From: Sipunculus nudus | Taxonomy: Eukaryota; Annelida; Sipuncula; Golfingiida; Sipunculidae | Direction of reading: 5' to 3' | Length of the DNA stretch: 64,000 nucleotides | NCBI GenBank assembly: GCA_026874595.1 | Contig: CM049311.1 | Coordinates: 9,880,676 to 9,944,675 of the forward strand | Part shown: positions 10,680 to 21,291 of the stretch, piece by piece | Position numbering within the stretch: position 1 is the first letter of the stretch | Layout: each line of letters begins with the position of its first letter | Notes under the pieces: model-generated | The model's input: the letters and a program-made list of their open reading frames with translations, nothing else | Database searches by the model: none | What the model was told of the DNA's origin: nothing | Made by a program: the position numbers and the translations under genes

Positions 10680-11165
10680 TTACCGACCGAGCTCTAGTGG
10701 AGGTCTAGGACGGAGGACGTCAGGCAGGAAATCGGATGTCGCCCGGGTGTCGGGCGGGTATGGACAGACCAACTGACCATCGACCGAAACTCGGACAGCG
10801 CCCCCTTTATGTCGAGGGGGGCTTCGCCCGACTCCCGTTGACGGCCGCAGAGCGATTTATGATCACTATTGTTCAAAGGGCATCGCCCGAGCATCGTCCA
10901 ATATCTGACAGGGTAGATTTTAAGCGAAAAATACGCTCGACTCCCCGGCGTGCTTAAAACTCGGCGACTTTCTGGCGATCAACAAATTTGGCAAGAGGCC
11001 GTTAGATATGTGACGCCGGCTTAAACAATGTCTGGTCCGAAAAGTCCACTTTTTGGTCATAAAGCAACTCGGTAGGGGCTCTTTGACGTGATGTGACTGG
11101 GGCTTAAATGCTGCAGCTTTGAACTGCTGCCGATTCTATGGTAACACACCTCGGACAGTCAGTAA
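10680..11165. other. GC-rich island inside intron 1
   Basis: Locally GC-rich in an otherwise AT-rich region, with many CpGs and repeated motifs (GTCGCCCGGGTGTCGGGCGGG, CGACTCCCCGGCG, GGCGACTTTCTGGCGA). Open frames of 60-70 codons occur on both strands but look like none I recognise. It may be a repeat or an internal CpG-rich promoter; the sequence does not decide. Confidence 0.35.
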
Positions 11166-12032
11166 GAGAAAGCCTGATTTTTCTTATATTTTATAAGAAT
11201 GGAATGCATGATACCATTAAATTATTTACTCTCTGACAGGAAAACGATACCAATACTAAAGTTTTTCGCCTATGAACTATAGTAATACATTTGTTTTCTT
11301 TTTTATGCTGCTTTTTTGTATTCTTTTACCTTGTCGGAGATCTTTTGTATGTGAACATTTTCTCGGGTAACCGTCCAATTCCGTCTTTTTACATTTTACA
11401 TTAAAAAACCCAGATCAAAGCTGCAAGACTGAACCTTCATAGTAAAACATCTTATCAGCCAGACATTATATCATCCCTAGATTTACCGATAAACCTTGGT
11501 ATGATAAATATCACCTTGATTATTTGTGTTGTTTGTTCCTTGATACATATCAACAGAGGTATACGTTTGTACTTGGTACAGGATAATTTCACATCAAGTA
11601 GACTTCAAAGTAAACCCGGTGTAACAATGTTAATTATACAATATAGGGTGAATAATATATTTTAGTAGCATCTCAAACTCAGCAGATACAATCTTAATCT
11701 TATTTTTATCACTCCATCACAATAGCCCACAAGAGCCATCTAGTTTTCAACTTTAAATACATTGTATCATTTCCTCATAAAATGTCCAGTAGGTTTATGG
11801 ATTAAGGTCCTTTTAAATCGACCATTTTGACTTAAGGACATAAAAGGGTTATAAAATATTTAGTTATCCATTCAGCTTTCCTGGATGGACACCAACCCTT
11901 TTATCCAGATTATTTCCAAAGTACTCAAAACCAATACCAAAATCAGATCTTCCTGAATTTTAAAATTGAACGTAATCGCAAATTGCTATATTTCTAGAGA
12001 GGGTAATTGTTCGGAAAATATATGTCACTTAC
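11166..12032. other. Intron 1, nothing recognised
   Basis: AT-rich intron sequence between exon 1 and the GC-rich island, with no repeat or coding feature I can support. Confidence 0.5.
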
Positions 12033-12065
12033 CGATATAGTGAGGAGAACAGTTTTACATAACAT
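12033..12065 (-). CDS. Exon 1: start codon and signal-peptide N-terminus
   Basis: Reverse-strand ATG at 12065-12063 opens MLCKTVLLTIS and runs into donor GTAAGTG at 12032, phase 0. An in-frame stop (TAA) lies shortly upstream, so this is the first usable ATG. The next exon (10068-10113) continues the hydrophobic core in frame. The strongest support is a homologous first exon on the other strand at 13084-13116: 5' leader (GGAGAT..GCC.AAGAAACT before the ATG), codon pattern and donor all align. The protein would enter the secretory pathway and carry the mucin-like stalk and FN3 domains outside the cell. Confidence 0.78.
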
Positions 12066-12107
12066 AGTTTCTTCGGCAAACTTGAATATCTCCTCAAATT
12101 ATATCAC

Positions 12108-12117
12108 TATATAAAAA
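12108..12117 (-). promoter_or_regulatory. TATA-like box of the minus-strand gene
   Basis: TTTTTATATA on the reverse strand begins 52 nt upstream of the start codon. The paralogous plus-strand first exon has TTTTTATATT 57 nt upstream of its ATG, in a leader that also aligns. Conservation of motif and spacing suggests a core promoter with a very short 5' UTR. Confidence 0.55.
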
Positions 12118-13026
12118 GAACCTGATCATACATGATCCTGCGTTATGATAAAAGGAATGAGTGGCCACAACATAAAGTGTAATCCAACTGTAGGCACAAA
12201 GATCATCAAATTCAAAACCTTTTGACACAGTGATCTGATGAATGATTCGGTTAATAAGTAATGTCAAAACATTGTACACCAAACACTAAGAGCATGAACC
12301 CTATAATTAATTAAAATTATAGGCCATAAGGTTATTACAAAGTAGTACACATCTGTTATTCATGAAAGGATGTTTATCATTTGATTTGAGGCCTGCGTTT
12401 TATAGGCTGAGGGAAATCCAAAATCTATTACTAAGATATAATTGAACATATATATTGTAGTCTATTATTTAATATCCGTGGAGATATACATTAACCCTAT
12501 TTTGTCATGACATATTGACCGGTATGAAAAACACTGACCATGATGACAGACAGAATCAAGCCACTAGCCACTATTTACTTTATGTATCCAAATATTAGAA
12601 GAAATTTAACGATATAAGATATATACATGTGCACGATAACCCGTCAGCAGACTTCAAACTGTTAAGAAACTATAAAATACCTTTTAGAACTTTTCCCATG
12701 ATAAGCAGATACAAAAATGGAAGGAAATGTATAGATCATTTCTCAACCGAGTCACCTGAACTTCGATGTTTGTTTCAAACAAAGGTACAGGGCACGGTAA
12801 ATTTATATGGCATGCCCTGAAGTATCTTACTTTTATTCAAAATTAATCATGATTACGATTGTGTAGGGGAGAGAGAAAAAATAACTACCAACCACTTATC
12901 AGATAAAATATTTGTCATTCAGTCAGATCTTATCAAATTCTCCACGATCTTTGAAATTTGACCCTTCGTTCGGTCGACTATTTTATTATTTTAAACACAC
13001 GATCTCCCCACCGTATGGTTACGGTC
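12118..13026. other. Divergent intergenic interval
   Basis: Roughly 0.9 kb between the two TATA-like boxes of the head-to-head first exons. Besides the promoter-proximal 20-30 bp similarity (GTATG..(C/A)GGTTCTTTTTATAT type on both strands), nothing is recognisable. It would hold the regulatory elements of both genes if they share a bidirectional promoter. Confidence 0.5.
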
Positions 13027-13036
13027 TTTTTATATT
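13027..13036 (+). promoter_or_regulatory. TATA-like box of the plus-strand paralogous exon
   Basis: TTTTTATATT lies 57 nt upstream of the ATG at 13084 and mirrors the TATA-like box of the minus-strand gene. Confidence 0.5.
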
Positions 13037-13083
13037 ACGCTTTATGGATTTAACAGGAGATTCTAAGGCTCGCCAAAGAAACT

Positions 13084-13116
13084 ATGACTTGTTACACTCC
13101 CATCATCACTATGTCG
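13084..13116 (+). CDS. Paralogous first exon, head-to-head copy
   Basis: ATG followed by ten codons (MTCYTPIITMS), ending at donor GTGAGTG, phase 0. It has the same length, the same phase and the same final Ser codon as the minus-strand exon at 12033-12065, and the 30 nt before both ATGs align (GGAGAT, GCC.AAGAAACT). Two substitutions weaken the hydrophobic core (TVLLTIS becomes TPIITMS), so signal-peptide function is less certain. I found no convincing phase-0 partner exon downstream before 18 kb. It is either the first exon of a divergent paralogue with a distant second exon or a stranded relic. Confidence 0.5.
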
Positions 13117-14192
13117 GTGAGTGATTTAGACAAATATTACGAAAAAAACACTTTTATCTATTTTCTATATTTATAAATCCACATTAATTGTTTAATTGCC
13201 TTCTGGGCATTACATAGAATCATTATATTCTATTTTTGATACTGGTTTAGTTAATTGTAATACATTCTTTTGGGTACTTAAGAAATATCTAAACTATCAG
13301 ATGTTGTCCAGTTTTTGCTTCATTATTTAATTATTCAGTGTTTGTACATCCTGGTGGGGGGGGGGGGGGAGGGACGATTTATATGTAGCAACAGTTACAC
13401 TAAAACCTATAAACCACATGGGTTCATGTCCTAATTATGAAGTAAAGTTTAAACAAACTTTTTAAAGTTTAAACACTAGGTGGATCTAGCAAGCTAACTT
13501 TTTTATCTGAGAGTGCAAGAAAGATGGTTAATTTTTTTTTTTTGATAACTCGAAGTAACATTGTTCTGCGAAAGTGTATTGTATATTTTGACGTATTCCT
13601 TTTGAATATCCTTATGGTTATTATTAATGTGACTATACTATGCCAGGTACAAACTTATCGGATATACATGTATATTAATAAAACGAATGTACACGTAAAC
13701 AAGCAAAGGTTGGTTATCAATCATAAGTACTCCACGAATTTGCTCATACCCAACTTCACCGATATGTTCATGGAAAAGGTATTGTAAGGCTTAAAGTCGT
13801 TTATGAAAGACTTCGAGCATATAGTTCAGAGGCGGACCCAGAGGGTTACTTAGGTATCCCCCCACCCCCCAAAAAAACCTCGTCCCTTATATGAAATTTT
13901 TTTTGGTGTTTTGGAGCATTCAGGGTATTAGTCCCGTGTAATGTAAACCTCTTCCCTCCAAAAATAGTGGATTCGCCCTTGCAATTTTAACAAATCAGTA
14001 CTAGTATAAAGGAAATTTTACAATAATGATTTAACTGGAGACTACTCCCAATATGACAATATGTTTGAGACGTTATTCTGTGACAGGGAGTTAAATTGTG
14101 TTGGCGGTGGGATGTACTTTACATAACTCTAGTCAGCGTCATATAAGTGAGTGATATAACTTTATTGCTCAATAATCTTTGAAAGAAATGAC

Positions 14193-14193
<1 letters not shown>
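13117..14193. other. No gene recognised; repeats
   Basis: AT-rich. It includes a G-run at about 13353-13369 and a C/A-run-rich repeat piece near 13826-13985 (GGCGGACCCAGAGGG start, a type common in dispersed repeats). Confidence 0.45.

Positions 14194-14239
<46 letters not shown>
14194..14239. repeat. (TA)n microsatellite
   Basis: An uninterrupted run of TA dinucleotides. Confidence 0.95.
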
Positions 14240-14244
<5 letters not shown>

Positions 14245-14640
14245 CTTGATGTAGGTCAGTTTACCTATCGTTTCAATGTTAACATACTATATCGGTGCAG
14301 CTTTTGTTTCTATAGATATGTGACGTCAAGGTTCTAGGTCTATTTAATTGTATCATCATCTTTTTTATATATGATAATGTAATGACTGTATAAAGAGGGT
14401 AAATTCTTGAAAGAACAGCACAGGTCTTTTTCAATATGCGTGTAATAAAATATGATTAGGGTTAGTTTTCAAAGGTTTTAACCAGAAACTTCTTCAACCT
14501 CAGATGAATTAGCACTAATTAATGTACTTTTACACCATTGGTTCCATCAAAAGTGGGAATATGAAGCGAGCCTTTGTGTCAACAGCAATCACGATTGTGC
14601 AGATTGTCACACCAGATGGCGTCACTTATTCAGTAATCCA

Positions 14641-15102
14641 ATTAAAGGTGCTCAGTCACCTACCTTTTGAAAAAGAATTTTATGTGATTTCTGGCTTAGT
14701 TTGTGTATATAGTAATTTATATGTGTAATTTTGGTTGTGAAAAGTTCTAATAAGGCCTTAGTGAAGGATGTGTAAATTTGTTGATAAACAACATGTTGTA
14801 AACACAGCAATGTTGACAAATGGTAAACATTTAACCTTGAGGGTTGGTTACTTATATGCAGGTGTAGAAGGGCCATTTGTTGCAAAATGCATTTAGCAAA
14901 GCTCTGGCTTATTTGACTTTCTACTAGATGCCATTTTTTAATTTGTTTTGATAATATTTGTGTTTTAATAATTTATATATTATTAACAATTCAAGCAGTC
15001 TGTTAGCAGTGATATCCATATTTTCTGGCCTATTTTGATGAAAGCTCCAAGGGATTACCTTTAATTTAAAACGGTCAGATAGGTGACTGGGTCTCTTTAA
15101 TT
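14641..15102. mobile_element. MITE-like inverted-repeat element
   Basis: The left end ATTAAAGGTGCTCAGTCACC and the right end (reading inward on the reverse strand) ATTAAAGAGACCCAGTCACC form imperfect inverted repeats extended by TA(C/T)C. The 462-bp interior has no coding potential. The target duplication is obscured because both ends lie in TTAATT-like sequence. Confidence 0.6.
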
Positions 15103-16250
15103 AAACCAGCCTGGTGTTGTGTTATGAAATTCTTGGTTTGAATGAACAGACTTAACAAATTATTAGATTTATATTATTTGGTTACAGGAAAGAAGCAAAA
15201 ACCAACCAAGTAACATCTCTTGGTTGAATAGATTTATTACCATTTTATACTGTTACAATAAACCTCTACATAATTTTTTCCACATGTTGTTACACGGAAT
15301 TAAACATGAAAATATTCAGTTTATTATAAAATTTGAAAATACTAAAGAGCTCGATCTGTAACAGTGCCCCAAATCCTAAATTAAAAACAAAATTTCAAAA
15401 ATAGCCGCTATAAACTACAAAGCTGCTTTCTTCCTGACGTTTTGAGTTCCTTTTGTTTACATTGAAAACTTTGCCATTTGCATAATTTCCATTTGCTGAT
15501 GTATTGTCTTATCAGCTTATGCAGTATACGCCCTACGACAGACAGAAACGATATCACCCACAGCCTGTTGGATAGTATTTTGGTTAAATAAATATATTTT
15601 GCCACGAAATATTTAAATGAATTTATATTAATCAATTTAATTTCGGTTAATGACATATAAACACTGCATTTACACGTGGTGAACTGTGTTAACTTTGTCA
15701 TTTATGATGGAGAAACATTTTTCAACTCATGGTATTCTCTTACTTTATTTCTAGATCCTGCCGCCAGGGGTCATTGGTGGTTCTCATCTCAGACAGTAAA
15801 CGTGCAGTTACCGAGATTCTTTTTCTGGGTACGGTATTACTAATATTAATATTTATTACATATTTCACTTGGTCAAACGAATTACAATAAAATATAACCC
15901 TACATAATTTTTACAAAGATAAAAACATTTCTGAGACAATGCTTATTTGTTTCAACTTATTACAGTAAACGTATTACACAAACTTGTTAGGCCTACGTAT
16001 CTAAAATTGAACTATGATATCGTTAATATTGAGTGTTAAAAAGCTAAGGTATTGAAACTGCATTACTGTCGTCAAACATGAAAAGGATAACATGAAACTC
16101 TGAAAATCATTCCCCATAGGTGACCATTGTCAAACAGTAAAACAGCTCGGTTTGATTCAGATGTCTTAGCGTAAAGTACACAGAATATATATTTAATTCG
16201 AGGGATAGATACTGCATTTAGTATTCATAAACTAAAGTTAATAACACAAG
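15103..16250. other. No gene recognised
   Basis: AT-rich, without supported features. An acceptor-like site at 15755 is followed by a short open stretch but lacks a convincing donor. Confidence 0.45.
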
Positions 16251-16270
16251 TATATGTTCCTGGTCCAGCA

Positions 16271-16344
16271 TTACTGTGCAGCTTTATCTGTGGTTAGGAG
16301 AATGGTTTTGTCCTCTTGGGTGGATGTATGGCCGTACGTATCTG
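16271..16344 (-). pseudogene. Coding-like terminal segment, copy 1 (function unknown)
   Basis: On the reverse strand, after acceptor-like ATACAG, the frame reads DTYGHTSTQEDKTILLTTDK then AAQ and a stop. Copy 2 at 16888-16955 matches it in amino acids (STxxDKxxLLTTDKxx-stop) despite base differences. Duplicated short terminal exons are one reading, a non-coding direct repeat the other. No family recognised. Confidence 0.3.
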
Positions 16345-16519
16345 CTGTATGTTATTTATAATTAGCCTAAAAAAAGGGGGGGGGGGAATAAGGTGTAGGG
16401 ACATGGGGGAAAACATTGCCTCAAACGGTGTTGTTAAAGCCGTTAATTATACCACCGCCACATGTTGAATAAAAATATGCTTGGTAAATCATTGTAGTGC
16501 AGAAGATTGTAGTCATATA

Positions 16520-16541
16520 TGTGTGTGTGTGTGTGTGTGTT
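16520..16541. repeat. (TG)n microsatellite
   Basis: A run of TG dinucleotides, about 11 units. Confidence 0.9.
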
Positions 16542-16887
16542 TATTTTTCCTCCTAGTTTCTTCGTTTTATACCTGTTGCATGTGTGTATAGTACATCATA
16601 CAGACACTTTTCTAAAAAAAAAAACATATATTATCCCCGAAGGTGAACCACCTTGAAGATATTCGTCTTCAGTTTACCAACAAAAAAAATCAAACTCAAA
16701 GGTACTCAAACAGAATAGAAGAATGTCCTGTACAATGATATATAGAATTTGTTTTGGATCAGGTCTCCAAGGCACAGTGGATACACTGTCAAAATGTTTA
16801 CTTCGGTGGAGTCTATACAACATTATTATTCCTAAACTGAGCTCAGGATAGTATTTATACATAGTGTATCTTCCGGGTTCAGCCTGC

Positions 16888-16955
16888 CTAGGTGGTTTTA
16901 TCTGTGGTTAGAAGAGTGGATTTGTCTCGCCGGGTAGATCTTAGGGCGTTCTTAT
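16888..16955 (-). pseudogene. Coding-like terminal segment, copy 2 (function unknown)
   Basis: The reverse-strand frame ends RSTRRDKSTLLTTDKTT-stop, matching copy 1. The frame stays open upstream to about 17088 and begins with a hydrophobic run (IPVLVIILL) that could be a membrane segment followed by a short cytoplasmic tail. Flanking DNA (TTATCTGTGGTTAGNAGANTGG) is also shared, so DNA-level duplication is certain while coding status is not. Confidence 0.3.
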
Positions 16956-17115
16956 CTTCTATAGGCCTATCATACAAAATGTCACTCCCGGCTATAAGTG
17001 AGATATTATGTTTCTGACAAGATATCTGGAGGACATCCTTTATAGACGAGTGGTCTAGCAGAATGATGACCAGCACGGGGATGGCCAACCTAGATGACCC
17101 ACCTGAAAGGCGGGT

Positions 17116-17140
17116 GGGGGGGGGGGGGGAGGGGGGGGGG
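17116..17140. repeat. poly-G tract
   Basis: 14 G, one A, then 10 G. Such a run can form G-quadruplexes and is prone to sequencing error. Confidence 0.9.
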
Positions 17141-17241
17141 TTGCGATTGAGTAACTATTGTGTCGAAGATCGGCATAAAAAACACGCAATAGGTCATATT
17201 CACTCAATTCTAAAACTAAAGCCTGTTTAACATATACACAC

Positions 17242-17245
<4 letters not shown>

Positions 17246-17298
<53 letters not shown>
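17246..17298. repeat. (TA)n microsatellite
   Basis: A long TA run preceded by a short CA stretch. Confidence 0.95.
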
Positions 17299-17302
<4 letters not shown>

Positions 17303-18180
17303 TGATCGTTTATTTTAGACTGGTTTTATTCTCATTATCACTGCTTTTTATTTAATACTGAAATTCTCATCACGTCTCAGTTACGGCACTTGCTCTACTG
17401 CTCTAAGGAAAACAGTTAAAATTTTGACCGTTGAATATTTTTAATTAAAAAATTAACATTTTACAAGTGTTATCAAGTTTTAAGTTCCTGTCTTGTGAAA
17501 ATTATATTATAACATCACATTTTCATGAAAAAAAATTATGAAATCTTTCAAGTTTAAAAATAATGTTTATGGGTATCACTAAAAATCAGAAGTGAAAGTA
17601 ATTGACTGCAGTTTTCTCAAATTTATACCGGTAGACGGTAAATGTTTCTTCGAACTTGTTGTTAATATTATTATAGGCCTATGGGCAGTATTTTAAAACG
17701 TTTGCGTCCTCAGTAAGACTTAATAAATTACCATTATTTTCGGGGGGGGGGCGATATATACGTCTCCATCCATATCTATTGACTACAGCCCCCGGAGCTC
17801 TTGACTAAGTAATGCAAATACTTATGCAAGGTATTATATTGAGATACATCATTGAAAAAAATACAAAATAATAAAAATGTTTTATTTCACACACACACTA
17901 TAATGATGCATGCAATTCATTGGTCCATATGTACCTGCAGTTACTGTATAACTATTTGCCATTCTTTTACATTGCGGCATTCCATAGATCTAAATGAATC
18001 ATTAATTTTCCAATCAAAGTGAATTTATCTTTATCTGTGATCTTTTTTCCCGTGAGTGTACAACCCTGATATGTTCATCAATCATTGGTTCACCGGATTA
18101 CAGTTATAAAATAATAATAAGCAGAGTACCAGTCTATAAAACAAGTCTAGTTCCTCGCACATTTCTATGAAATATTAAAT
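17299..18180. other. Upstream region of the plus-strand gene
   Basis: AT-rich, with a G-run at 17742-17750. No TATA-type promoter can be assigned with confidence. Confidence 0.4.
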
Positions 18181-18271
18181 GGAGCAGGGAGTGAATCTAA
18201 CGGTCAAAGGTTACATGAAAGTTTCTTCCGCATCGTTTAGTACAGCAGACGATTCGTTGAGCGTGTGTCGG
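18181..18271 (+). other. Possible 5' UTR exon of plus-strand gene
   Basis: A less AT-rich stretch ends in a strong donor (GTGTGTCGG|GTAAGTT). A plausible acceptor, ATGGTTGCAG, lies at 18395. The 5' boundary is a guess. RNA evidence would be needed to place the transcription start. Confidence 0.35.
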
Positions 18272-18639
18272 GTAAGTTTACGTTTGTGTGAATATTTAAG
18301 AATTCAGATCTTAAATACTGAACTTAAGAACGAGTGATGCACATGATTTCCTTGAAACCCTCATATCTATTTATATGCCGATGTAATGGTTGCAGATACA
18401 TCTTCGGCGTGTGTAAACAAGTCCACATTGTCGAAGAGGAAGTAACAGCGAAGGGCGAGAACGCTCTCGTCTGCTCTGTCGGTACTGCAAGCCCAGCAAG
18501 CAGGGCGTGGCAGAGAACTGGAAACAGCTCAGAGAATTTAGTCTCCCACAAGAAAAACCCACCATCAAGCGCCGGAGAAAAATTAGGAGGCCATTTGAAG
18601 GCCTGAACTTTGTGGAGAAATTCACCGGGAACGTCAGCT

Positions 18640-18687
18640 ATGGCCCGGCCACTCGGCTCTCTCGTTTGTTTAGTGATCGCCTTATCG
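18640..18687 (+). CDS. Signal-peptide exon of a plus-strand secreted or membrane protein
   Basis: ATG at 18640 starts MARPLGSLVCLVIALS: one Arg, then the hydrophobic core LVCLVIAL. It ends at donor GTGAGTG, phase 0. An in-frame TGA at 18604 precedes it, making it the first ATG of its frame. The preceding 240 nt (18396-18639) are comparatively GC-rich and have the look of a 5' UTR. The split of a signal peptide by a phase-0 intron after Ser repeats the design of the minus-strand receptor gene and of the exon at 13084-13116. The best downstream partner in the window is the phase-0 exon at 53152, which would give IALS-VVHKG at the cleavage region. No family is assignable from this exon alone. 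Confidence 0.62.
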
Positions 18688-19790
18688 GTGAGTGAAACCA
18701 ACTGATTGCACATTGGATTACTGGATTGTATACACATACAGTAGTCCACCGATACCAGGTCACTCCTATATCATCAACCACTGTACAGTGTCCCTTCCCT
18801 GCTGTATTAGTTTGGACATCTCTTATCCAGAATTTCCCCACCACTGTACTTCATTAGATATTTATATGTATTGTTCATAACTTGTGTATACTTATTCTGA
18901 TGATATAGACAAGCAACCCCTCCAACATTTTTAACATTTATTTGTTTGAAGACATCAAATGCAGGCATACCTGATATGGGTATAAATGTATCTATTACAA
19001 GATCGCAGCCTGTCATGTGGTCAATTCAATGCAGTGTATTTAAAGTCAGCCCATACAATTGTGTATGAAAACATTAGCACTATGCTCCATTCCACCAGAC
19101 ATGTCCACCTGATTTTTTGTGATAATTTTTATACAATGCACTAAAGCTTAACTTTATTTACCTCGGATGCAAATCAGACAAATGTGTGACAATTATCTAA
19201 CAGTAAAAAATAATATTCTCCCACTGATGGATTCCATATTGTTAAGGCTGTTAAGTCCAGCCACTGATCATACAGGTTAAGTTTCATCACTTTCATGTGT
19301 ATGGACACTGACACTGCCTGACACATCTAGGGGAGCCATTACTCAGGCATTGACTGATGGACCTACCAGAACATTTGCTATTGTTCCGGCATTTTGAAAT
19401 TATAATAAAATTTATTTAAAACATATAGAAGTTTGTGAAAACCATCCCCCCTGATTTGTATTGACATAAAAGGCCAAAATGTCATTTTAAAAACAAAAAT
19501 GACAAGTATGTTGTGACTGTATTTCTTCCCATGGAAGATATGGTGGGAAAAAAGTATTTTTTTTCCCTTCCTTTCCCCCTGGGAAGGTTGTAGCACTCTT
19601 TGTGGGACTTTTTACAACTTTGAGAATACACATACACCCAGAGTTTTTCAAAATTACTAAAGAATTTTCATTAAATGTGACAGAAGCGAACTTTAAATAA
19701 GGATGTATCCACATCAAAACCAGTTTAGTCTCAAAGTAGTATGCTTTGCATCTGCACTGTAGTTCGCTTTACAAAAGCCTAAACCGGTTT
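18688..19790. other. Start of the large intron; nothing recognised
   Basis: AT-rich sequence with no coding or repeat structure I can support. Confidence 0.45.
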
Positions 19791-19839
19791 ATTCAGCACA
19801 TCGTGAGCATGCTGTTTGCATTTGGTATGTAATTCGATT

Positions 19840-20296
19840 CAGGTATAGCTTTCTGGTGGCAGGTGGCACCACCTACATACAAATTTTGACTGCAGACATC
19901 CATGCTAATATCTCAGGACTGGTTTGATGTATCGGCCTGAAACTTGCATGATTATAGATCTTACATAGCTCTACAGCTTATACAAATTTGGTGGCCCAAC
20001 TCACAACCATTTTGCATGGTGTCCATCTATTCATCTGCCTAGGGTAAAATCACTCATATCTCAGCAGTGGCTTGACTTTTCCACCTGAAATTTTGGATAT
20101 GTATACATCTTTAATAGCTTTCTCTTTCAAATATCAGGTGGTGCCACCTACAGTCATGTGTACATGGCAGACATTCATGCTAATATGCAACACATCTCAC
20201 TCTGTTTCCCCTTGCCACTTAATCCATGCCTCACTTCACCCATCCCACTCTGATTTTGGCAGATATGCGTAGTTGCTTGTTGACCATGCTTATTCT
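19840..20296. repeat. Degenerate copy of the 35372-36372 repeat family
   Basis: Shares ATAGCTTTCTGG, GGTGGCACCACCTAC, GCAGACATCCATGCTAATAT, ATCACTCATATCTCAGCAGTGG and the right end ATGCGTAGT(T/C)GCTTGT.. TATTCTAGTT with the complete copy at 35.4-36.4 kb. Internal order is partly rearranged or deleted. Confidence 0.75.
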
Positions 20297-21290
20297 AGTT
20301 ATTGTAATGAAATGGATTTTTATTTTCAAACTTTTCATTTATTGTATCAATACTGGGTTGTCTGATCAATTTAGACATATTATTCATAGAAGCACCAACA
20401 ACACTTTGGACGAGCAACAAGAAAATTTATATCTTGCATACTATTTCAGTATTGCTTTTAGTTCTTAAAAAAAATACAAGCAAGCACTGTCATGTAGGTC
20501 CCTATCCTTTTACATTATAGTTGTCAGAAAAGTGGTATCTATTCCAGTAATTTTCAACCAAACCTCTTGTTACCATGGGATAAATTCAAAATTGATTTGT
20601 CAACGGCACTTTGGTGCCAAACATCTGATGATAGCACTGTTTGATATGCAAATGAAGAAAAGTCTATTATTTTAACAGAAGCACTGTTGAGAAATTCAAG
20701 AATCTTGTAATTCAGAATACAAATAGCATGTATCTGCTTTCTGTATCAATTGTAACTAATGTTGTTGTAACTGTGTTACTAATGGCTAGTTCACCACAAA
20801 GCAGCATATATCAGGCCCTTTATTCATACTGCTGAAGTGTAGGGAGGGAGTGTTCTTAAACCTCAAATCTACAATTGCTGGACCACAAGCATAGGAATCA
20901 GGAATCACGGCTCTGAGCAGCTGCACTGACTGGTGTCAAGTTTCATATTCAAGTGAACTTAGCTGCCGCTTCTCAAAACATGACATGCTTCTACACATAA
21001 ATACATTTACACCCCACAAATAATCAGCAGAGTGAGGAATATGCTTTGTGGGCTCAGTTCACCTCCCACAGATTACTCTGACAAGGTTTAATATACTGCA
21101 GATGGATTTTATTGATTATGGTATTATAACATAAAAAATTAGTAAACTCATTACAGACTTTGTGTCCATAACGGCCACTGATAAGAAAGTTAAGGTGCAC
21201 AATGGAGTATTGATAGATGTGTTATAGAGCCTTGTTCCATTACTTTTGAATAATTTTATATTTATAAAGTTGCAGGACTTCCATAACTAT
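20297..21290. other. Intron, nothing recognised
   Basis: No supported feature. Confidence 0.45.
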
Positions 21291-21291
21291 T

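Noticed and set aside
14522-14728. 68-codon plus-strand ORF with IVQIVTPDGVTYS
   Set aside because: Runs into a MITE-like element and has no donor or domain.
15756-15835. Possible second exon for the 13084-13116 first exon
   Set aside because: A good acceptor (TATTTCTAG) and phase-0 start, but the frame meets a stop after 14 codons and the donor (GTAAAC) is poor.
18324-18749. Longer ORFs on both strands over the signal-peptide exon
   Set aside because: They overlap a likely 5' UTR, run across the probable donor, and show no domain; the short signal-peptide reading explains the region better.
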